A stretch of 64,000 nucleotides of DNA from Phragmites australis (lineage: Eukaryota > Streptophyta > Magnoliopsida > Poales > Poaceae), in contig NC_084921.1 of the NCBI RefSeq assembly GCF_958298935.1, forward strand, positions 50,641,001 through 50,705,000, in the 5' to 3' direction. The notes under the pieces were generated by a model, which was not told the origin of the DNA, made no database searches, and was given only the letters and a program-made list of their open reading frames with translations. Below, piece after piece: positions 56,791 to 64,000 of the stretch (the stretch's first letter is position 1; every line of letters begins with the position of its first letter). The position numbers were made by a program, and so were the translations under genes.

Positions 56791-59700
56791 GTGCTGCTCT
56801 ACCTGCATACATAGTGCTGCTCTACCTGCAGCATTCCAATTATGAATTCGAGCCAACGAAGCAAACAAACGCCATCAGCATCTTGCCAATACGATGGGCA
56901 GAAAACATCCAGGAGAGGTAATGTCGGCTGTGCATTACTGGTGCAGAAAAGATTCTTGACACCCTACACATTTATTTTCATTTTCAGTAGGGAATACAGA
57001 ATACACAATATTTGTTATAATAGGACTCATCTAATGAGCTATATGTGTGAATATTTATCTAAACAAAAGCATAAGGGAGCATAGGCCTTCAGGCATATTA
57101 GTGGTATGAAATTTAGTCTTATATTGCTTATCTATATAAAACGAGTTTCATATAAGGAGATGAGAGGTTTTTAAGTTGTATATATAATCATTAATAAAGC
57201 AAAGGACTACATCTTATGTCCTATTTGTGTTGTTATTTTAAATTTTTATTTAATTAGTGTGTCGTATGGTGAATATTATAACGATATTATCATTTCCAAA
57301 CTATAAAGCCACACCTCACCAACTGTCCTACTGTTCTGTACTTTTCAGTTGAGAATATTTTCCAAATTCCAACCTCTCCTGAACCCAAACAACAGGAAAT
57401 CATCGATAGAAACAGAGTTTAATTATTCACAAATAAATATAACGCAGCAAGTTGTGAGGGTACCATCAGGTAGGTACAGTTAGGCTTGGGCGGGTTATAC
57501 TAGCGACGATAATGCTACATAAACAAGGAAATGACTGTCATGAACCACCACAGTTGGGTAGGCCTTAACATCCTCTAGTCCTCACATGATCACAAACTGT
57601 AGCGTCTCCATTTGTATATAGCAAATGAACAAAGACACATGGTGTGGTTGCGACTTTCCATTCGTTATAATTCTATTAAAAAAAATATGTATTTGTTCCT
57701 TATAAATGTGATGTATGTTGTTCAGCATTACAGACGAAAGTCTTGTTATTTGTGTTCCAACAACTTTAGCGTCATGCCTAGCAGGTAGTGTAGCTGTTTC
57801 TAGGTGCAGCGTAGTTCACTTTTCACTGCACAGCAAGCTTAAGATTCAATATGGTTGTATTTACCTAACGATTTACTAGTATTTTTATCTGGTAGCAAGG
57901 AAATGGTTGTGAGCTGTTTCTAAGTTCAGTAACTAAACAACTGCAAGGTCAAGGGAAAGAAGAAGTATAAGTTCCACTACTATGCCATCTATGAATTGAT
58001 CAATTAATTACTAGGTAGGAGTATATATAGTAGTACACTGTCACTAACTCAGTATTACTGCCTCTCATTCGCTAGCATTTTCTATTACGGTATGCAAACG
58101 CTGTTTCCTACTAACCTGAGTTGAATGGGTAAACGATTTTACTGACTGGAATCAAGTCACTAGCTGCCTAGCTGGTCCAACTAGTCAACAAACATAAATA
58201 CTTCATTGGCGTAGCTTCAGAAAAAGAGCTAATCAACGGGCACCAGCAACCCCTTGCTGCATGTAGATTGAACGAGTCCGCTCCTTGATTCATGCATACC
58301 AAACACCGAGACACCCATCAAAGATGTCGTCCTTTGAACGCATACAAGTATTGATCATCAACTTGTTTTTATCAAACAAAGATCGTTAGTTAGTGTAATG
58401 CATGTAAAGTTCAGATTTCAGGCTTCAAAGAACCACTCGCACTAGGCCACTGACAGAAAACATGTACAACTACAACTCCTGACCAATTGACGCTCATGCT
58501 CATGAGGGTTAGAGAACCTGGGTTCAAGCTTGGCCCCTGGAACGGGCACTCATACTCTGATAGGCAGAATCGGCAGAGATCCTCCCCTGGCACGCGAAGT
58601 GCTGTGTAGACTTGGCGCAGTCTACCCGCGTTGCCATCCCGTCAACCTCCTAGGCATGCATGGCCCAGGCTAGCGGGGGACAAGGGAAAGGACCAGATGA
58701 ATCCAGGACTAAACTTGCATTCTCTGAATCTCGGTTGTTGTTTGGTGCAGCGAGCGTGCGACCTCGAGAAAAAAAAAACTATCACACGGTTAACCCCATC
58801 TGTAGTCGAGCTCCTACATCTACACGGTTCTGCATTGACCCTTCTCAACGACGCCAAAATGAAAGAGGGCGAAAGGACCGAAAAGGTGAAGTACTGATCC
58901 ACTACCGCGTCACCTCTGTCATCCGTGGACGACTTTCGACGCGCCCGGATAACGACTTTGCTTTAACCGTTTAAGTACGCCACTAGCTACCCCACCGCGT
59001 ACTATCTTCTGTAAGGTTGAGCTCTGGAGGCCGAGCCGTCTCCTGCACTGAGTTCTGCGGCAGATTCAGAGGCGATTACCGCACGTATAGGTACAAACTC
59101 ATAGTTGCACTGGTAACATCATCATTAATGGTCGTTGCAGAGAGCTGAAGTGACGAACCAACGGAACGTACCATGGCCACGGATCCTTCTAGTTCTAGCT
59201 TCTCCATAGGATCCGGTCCACGTACCCTTCCCGACCTGTACGCGGACATCCACGTCGTCGACGTACGCGCGACATGGCACCAACCCAAACACGATAGGAA
59301 ATGTACGGGCAGTACTCGAGACCTCGCACCAACCCGCTACGCCCAGCTCCTGCACTGCAGCTCCTGCAGCCCAAGCCGCAAGTGCAGCGAGGGCGCCCGA
59401 TCCGCGGCCCCCCGCGAGTGGTTGGTACGTGCGTCGCCGTCCGCGCACAGTGAGATGCAGGCGGACGAGGGCGAGGGTACGAGCGCACCGCGTCTCTCCC
59501 TTGTTGGGATGCTCGCGCCCACCGGCCGCGCGCGTGGTGGGAGCCCGGAGGGCCCCGGCGCCTCAGTCACGGGCCTGCGCAGTGGCGCTACCAACCCGGC
59601 CGCCGCGCGCGCCAGGGCACCTACCAATCGTGACCTGCTGGGTGGATGGAATGGAATGGAACGGATGGGACTCGCGTCGCACTTGCGCTTTGCGGATACG

Positions 59701-59930
59701 GCGGTTGTTCGTCCTTAATCGGGACGTCCTTGTTGCCTTTTGGCATGCACTTCCCTGAAAGCTACGTGCCCGCGACCGGTCGGATCCGTCCGGATTCAGT
59801 GCAGCCACGGTTCTTTTTCCTCCCCGCATGGAGAACCGACACTAAATTACACAGGAACGAATAATACATTTAGGTTTACATATATTATAATCATAATGTT
59901 ACAAGAAAAACATATTTAATATGGATCTAA
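56791..59930. other. Intergenic, no gene seen
   Basis: Mostly AT-rich to 58.5 kb. A GC-rich part at 59160-59800 holds overlapping ORFs on both strands (59173-59718 plus, 59125-59448 minus) without recognisable domains. No introns, domains or element ends could be supported. Confidence 0.5.
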
Positions 59931-60130
59931 GACCATCTCCAACAGATTAGGAATCGGCACTGTATCACTGTAGCTCCGACTTTTACCGTTTCCAGCCGCC
60001 ACATCCTTCTCCAACCGAGACAGCAAAAAGCATTTGGTGCTCGCTACAGTGAAGCTAGAGGCAGCTTTGGCCGACAAATTTATCGCTGAAAACTGATCAC
60101 CGCATCCCTGTTTTTAGAGACTAACATGTG
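59931..60130. mobile_element. Truncated TTA-type MITE
   Basis: The left end TAA|GACCATCTCCAACAG and an interior CACTGTATCACTGTAGC resemble the MITE at 42754. No right terminal repeat follows, so the end given is approximate. Confidence 0.5.
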
Positions 60131-60939
60131 GATCTGAAGGGAGCAGGAGAGTAACAAAGGTAGAAAATATGATGTCTGTTGAAGATAAAAAAAATAAGGG
60201 ATACTGTAATAATATTAGGAGATATTATAATAGTGTTATAGGAAGTAAATTTTTAATTTTTTTTGTTAAAAGACCGCCTAACCGAAAAGAACTAGAAAAG
60301 CAAACACGTCACAGAATCTAGCAGTGACTCGTACCATTCCACCACACGGTGTCCTTGTTCGACACACTAACTATCGCGCCCATGGACGCATGGTTAACAA
60401 GCTAGCCGCTCTTTTTAAGATCTTGCTGAAGCTAGTACTCCATGGATACGCAAGATGACAAAGACAGAAGACGCTCGGTTTATTTTCTTCCTTCAGTTGA
60501 TGCGATAGGCAATCACTGCACCCTGCCTGCCTCTGGTGCGAGCACGGTGCGAGCCTGCAAACGGCACGCGCAGACTTCACTGCCAAGTGCCAACATTGAA
60601 TGCGTACGGGAGATTCGCTACTGCTCCAAGCTACCAACTGACCAGGCCATGTCGCGGCCTTCGCTACGCATGCGATTGCGTTCACCAACGAAACGAGAAC
60701 CAACTTTTTAGATCGCACACTTGGCCGGCCGCTACTTGCATTCCAAGCAGCAGGTTTCAATGCACGCGCAAATCTGCCCGAAGATTCTCAGTTTGTAGCA
60801 ACGAATGGAGTTGGTTGTTAGCCCACAGTTGACTCGTTGATTAACCCGGGTAATTTAGCCAAGACGCCATCTGGAAGTATCAATAGAAAGGTTAGCAAAT
60901 TTTTGTTGCCATGAGCACCAACGGTACGAGTACTTATTA
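60131..60939. other. Intergenic, no gene seen
   Basis: ORFs at 60371-60832 on both strands overlap and match no known protein. Confidence 0.5.
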
Positions 60940-61163
60940 CTACCTCCGTTTTTATTTACTCCTCATCGGTTTTTTATTGTAGCAATTTTAATTATATGTT
61001 TTTTATGAAAAATCTGCAAATACTTAAAATTATACGATACTAATGAAGTAACCTTTACCTCAAATCTAACGATAAAAAAATTAAATATCTATAAACTTAA
61101 AAAAATACAATATTAAAATTGTTACAGTAAAAAATTAATGATAAGGAAATGAAAACGAGATAG
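60940..61163. mobile_element. Stowaway MITE, 224 bp
   Basis: The ends CTACCTCCGTTTTTATTT and, inverted, CTATCTCGTTTTCATTTCC are flanked by TA on both sides. The interior is AT-rich. The size, ends and TA duplication are those of Stowaway (Tc1/mariner) elements. Confidence 0.8.
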
Positions 61164-61535
61164 TATTATTGCTACTGGGTGCGGTACAGTAGTGTGTCGC
61201 ATCACCGTCTGCGTTGGTACTAGTACTTGGTAGTACTATATCTCTCCCACACTCATTCATGCCGCGGCCGTTGAGCGAGCTGTAAAGGCGAAGCAAATGG
61301 AGAAAGGTTGCCGCCTTGCCGAGCATTTAAAACCCTGAAAACGCCGTATAACTTTTCGATCCATGTACTGTTGCTCCGTTTTTTCAACGAATCTGCGGTC
61401 ACAGTGTCCGTCACTGTCCTGGCAACGCTCTCTCTCCCTTGGTGCCGACAGGTGAAAATGACCCGATCCCGTTCCGTGCAGAACTTGCCACTTTGTCAGC
61501 GGGATAATGATTTGTCTAATCCATCTGCGTATCTT
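61164..61535. other. Intergenic, no gene seen
   Basis: No ORF or element was recognised before the tandem duplication. Confidence 0.5.
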
Positions 61536-61702
61536 GCGCGCCTGAGATCAAACGGACGGTGGATCTTTCGTCGCGCCGGGCCCAATGTTCCATCCGAGAC
61601 AGTTCCCAACGGAAAGGTATCCTGCGCGCCTGAGATCAAACGGACGGTGGATCTTTCGTCGCGCCGGGCCCAATGTTCCATCCGAGCAGTTCCCAACGGA
61701 AA
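61536..61702. repeat. Near-perfect 89-bp tandem duplication
   Basis: GCGCGCCTGAGATCAAACGG starts at 61536 and again at 61625. Both units continue through GATCTTTCGTCGCGCCGGGC and GTTCCATCCGAG to CAGTTCCCAACGGAAA. They differ only by an extra GA or similar after CCGAG. The near-identity implies a recent duplication. Confidence 0.95.
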
Positions 61703-62060
61703 AGGAAAACCGGGCATGTTCGTTTTGACCATGGGGCACGCTTGCCCCGACTGTTTATGCAATCCGAGCCCACAAACGCTACCAAACTCAACCTGCACAG
61801 CTAACGCAATCAGGACTAAATTATTGTATTGCCCTCTGTCCAGAGAGGGATGGGATTAAAGAATTCGAGCTGGCCACACATGACGAAACGCTACAAAGAA
61901 ACACAGGAGCACAGCTCATGGGTTAGCTAGCCAATCAGTGGCGGTTGCTCCACCAAAGTTTGGAAACAAGTACCAGACTTGATTCCCCTTCCCCTTCCCC
62001 TTCTGATCGGCTTCTAATGATGAAGTTGGCCGCTGAAATTATGGCCTTCCGGTACTGCTT
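61703..62060. other. Intergenic, no gene seen
   Basis: Between the duplication and the Copia LTR. It includes a CCCCTTCCCCTTCCCCTT run near 61985. No gene was recognised. Confidence 0.5.
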
Positions 62061-62329
62061 GTGAAAGTTTGTAATCTAGAGGAATAGATGAGCCAAACGC
62101 ACCGATCCTCGATGGGATCATGATGTATATATATCGTAGTACAGGCTTACACGAATGGACGCCCGGCAAGAGCGGCAACAGACTGACGCGGTCACCACGG
62201 CGCATACGCGGTTACCACGACGCAATCCTAGCGAAAGCTACGCTCCTCCATTCAGAGATTACATGCACATGCAAGCGTCCAACGGCAGCTAGCGATGCAT
62301 ATAGCACCTGAGTAGTACAAAATCTAACA
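62061..62329 (-). repeat. 3' LTR of the right-hand Copia element (outer end approximate)
   Basis: On the minus strand the LTR starts TGTTAGATTTTGTAC directly after a polypurine tract. A TATATATACATC stretch lies near 62130. The outer end is probably one of several CA dinucleotides between 62034 and 62065; CTTTCACA at 62061 is my choice. The second LTR lies outside the window. Confidence 0.55.
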
Positions 62330-62338
62330 GCCCCCTTC
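62330..62338 (-). other. Polypurine tract of the Copia element
   Basis: On the minus strand AAGGGGGC precedes the TG of the LTR, a few bases after the pol stop codon. It would prime plus-strand DNA synthesis. Confidence 0.7.
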
Positions 62339-62342
62339 AATC

Positions 62343-64000
62343 TCAACCTGGGTTGCCCAGATGAAGATTGTAGCAGTTTGAGACGAACGGTGCTCTAGAC
62401 AAGGGCTTGGTGAAGACATCAGCTAGCTGATCTTTCGACGATATGAACCGTACCTCCATAGCTTTCCTTGCAACTTGTTCACGGACAAAATGGAAGTCGA
62501 CTTCGATGTGCTTCGTTCTTGCATGAAACATCGGGTTTGCTGTCAAATACGTTGCCCCAAGGTTATCACACCACAGTAAGGGACACTTGCTCTGAAAAAC
62601 TTTGAGTTCTTTCAAAAGAGACTGTAACCAGATCACTTCAGCCGTAACATTCGCAATGGCCTTGTACTCGGCTTCAGTGCTAGACCTCGAAACTGTTGCT
62701 TGTTTCCTGGAGCTCCATGACACAAGGTTTGCTCCTAGAAACACAGCAAACCCACTGGTTGAGCGCCGATCTTCAGGACTACCAGCCCAATCCGCGTCTG
62801 AGAACGCACTTAGGCGACTTGTTGGAGACTTTTGAATTTTCAGCCCATAATCAATTGTTCCCTTCACATATCTGAGGATTCTTTTCACTGCTGCCCAATG
62901 AGAATCAGTAGGTTTGTGAACAAATTGACAGACCCGATTTACTGAGAAAGATAGATCAGGTCGAGTCATGAGCAGGTACTGCAGCCCTCCTACAATACTT
63001 CTGTATTGAAAATGTCCAACTTCATCAAGTGATCTTCCCTGTTCAACAGATAGCTTTTCACCTGAAGCCATTGGAGTGGAGATTGGCCTGCAGTTAGACA
63101 TGTTAGCTCGCCTGAGCAGATCTGTAGCATAGCTTTTCTGAGATAAGAGAATTCCATTTTGTATCCTTTTGATCTCAATTCCTAAGAAATATTCAAGTGG
63201 CCCGAGATCCTTTACTGCAAAGCTTGCTGTCAGCTGTTTGATCAGTTGATCAGTGGCATTAGAGGAAGAACTTGCAATGATTATGTCATCTACATAAATG
63301 AGCATATATATTGTAATACCTCCTTGGCAAAATATAAATAATGAAGAATCAGCCTTTGATGACACAAAGACAAGTTCTTGTAATTTGCTTGTCAGCCGAG
63401 AGTGCCATGCTCTTGGAGCCTGTTTTAATCCATATAGAGCTTTCTTGAGATGACAAATATAATTGGATGGCTTGTTTAGATCTTCATAGCCTGGTGGTTG
63501 TTTCATATAAACCTCTTCTTCAAGAATACCATGCAAAAATGCATTTTGTATATCAATTTGACGTAGACTCCAACCCTGTGAAACTGCAAGAGACAGTATA
63601 ATTCGAACTGTTGCTGGCTTGACAACAGGGCTGTAAGTATCTAGATAGTCCAAACCATATCGCTGTTTAAACCCCTTTGCAACCAGCCTGGCTTTAAATC
63701 TGTCGATTGTCCCATCTGCCTTTCTTTTCACTTTGTATACCCAGCGACTGTCAATCAGATTTATCCCCTTCTTGGGTGGCACCAGCTCCCAAGTTTCATT
63801 TTTCATCAGTGCAGTGTACTCATCATTCATAGCTTGGCGCCAATTGGGGCTTGCAAGAGCTTGCTGTAGATTGTCGGGTTCAGTTTCAGTTTCTGAACCT
63901 GAAACTGAACACTGCTGTTTTGTGAGACCTGCTCCAGTGGTTGCTGTCGCTGCTGCAAACTTATTTCTTTTCTCTGAATATCGGATTGTCCCATCTGTGA
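62343..64000 (-). CDS. Copia polyprotein, RT and RNase H part, open frame, 5' end outside window
   Basis: The frame is open from the window edge (64000) to a TGA at 62343-62345, over 550 codons without a stop. RT signals are [76 protein letters not shown] and the catalytic YVDD in [12 protein letters not shown]. RNase H signals are [40 protein letters not shown], the HTKHIE-like [14 protein letters not shown] and LADVFTKPL. The protein copies the element's RNA into DNA in virus-like particles. Integrase, protease and gag should lie upstream, beyond the window. The short LTR suggests an Ale/Ivana-like lineage, a guess. The intact frame suggests a recent insertion. Confidence 0.95.
   Translation of the reverse strand, partial: TDGTIRYSEKRNKFAAATATTGAGLTKQQCSVSGSETETEPDNLQQALASPNWRQAMNDEYTALMKNETWELVPPKKGINLIDSRWVYKVKRKADGTIDRFKARLVAKGFKQRYGLDYLDTYSPVVKPATVRIILSLAVSQGWSLRQIDIQNAFLHGILEEEVYMKQPPGYEDLNKPSNYICHLKKALYGLKQAPRAWHSRLTSKLQELVFVSSKADSSLFIFCQGGITIYMLIYVDDIIIASSSSNATDQLIKQLTASFAVKDLGPLEYFLGIEIKRIQNGILLSQKSYATDLLRRANMSNCRPISTPMASGEKLSVEQGRSLDEVGHFQYRSIVGGLQYLLMTRPDLSFSVNRVCQFVHKPTDSHWAAVKRILRYVKGTIDYGLKIQKSPTSRLSAFSDADWAGSPEDRRSTSGFAVFLGANLVSWSSRKQATVSRSSTEAEYKAIANVTAEVIWLQSLLKELKVFQSKCPLLWCDNLGATYLTANPMFHARTKHIEVDFHFVREQVARKAMEVRFISSKDQLADVFTKPLSRAPFVSNCYNLHLGNPG

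Noticed and set aside
59173..59718. 181-codon plus-strand ORF
   Set aside because: No known motif and overlapping minus-strand ORFs of similar length. Treated as chance.
1..64000. CRISPR array, operon or prokaryotic system
   Set aside because: The genome is a plant's. The tandem repeats seen have no short identical repeats with unique equal-length spacers.

Overview
This window is nuclear DNA of a flowering plant, most likely a panicoid grass of the maize/sorghum/sugarcane/Miscanthus group. The signs are intron-rich genes with GT-AG (and some GC-AG) introns, AT-rich intergenic DNA full of MITEs ending in GACCATCTCCAAC, and nested Tat-lineage Ty3/gypsy and Copia retrotransposons whose proteins look like those of grass elements. 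The species is inferred from family resemblance, not proven. No prokaryotic features, rRNA, CRISPR array or convincing tRNA gene were seen.

Layout. Positions 1-6.1 kb are AT-rich repeats: a Tourist-like MITE, a decayed tandem array, two copies of one AT-rich repeat and a large foldback. A NIPA-type magnesium transporter gene lies at 6.1-8.3 kb on the plus strand. All its exons are recognisable, but it has an in-frame stop and a phase clash between exons 1 and 2. From 10.0 to 19.7 kb is a nest of Tat-lineage Ty3/gypsy elements. Element A has its pol on the minus strand and a long accessory ORF on the opposite strand; element B has an LTR, primer binding site and gag on the plus strand and abuts A. 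Copia-LTR-like sequence, a Helitron 3' end and a Stowaway-like MITE follow.

The best gene is at 23,857-30,757 on the minus strand. It is a 12-exon PSI1-like gene (DUF3475/DUF668, N-myristoylation start) whose exons join without any lesion into 647 codons. At 35,364-37,956 (minus) is a deoxynucleoside kinase gene with a complete P-loop and C-terminal exons but several small deletions in its first two exons, so this copy looks broken.

The right third (38-64 kb) is almost entirely transposon-derived. It holds a putative 2.4-kb DNA transposon with a LINE tail and a TIR element inside it, a solo LTR, a deleted Tat-lineage element (element C, 45.7-50.5 kb), a Copia fragment with an initiator-Met-type primer binding site, more MITEs, and at the right edge an open Copia pol frame running out of the window.

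The three host genes do not form a pathway. The main biology is one intact and two damaged genes in a transposon-rich stretch, as expected where duplicate copies elsewhere allow decay. The two Tat-lineage elements share an unusual order: pol, then spacer tandem repeats, then an accessory ORF antisense to pol.
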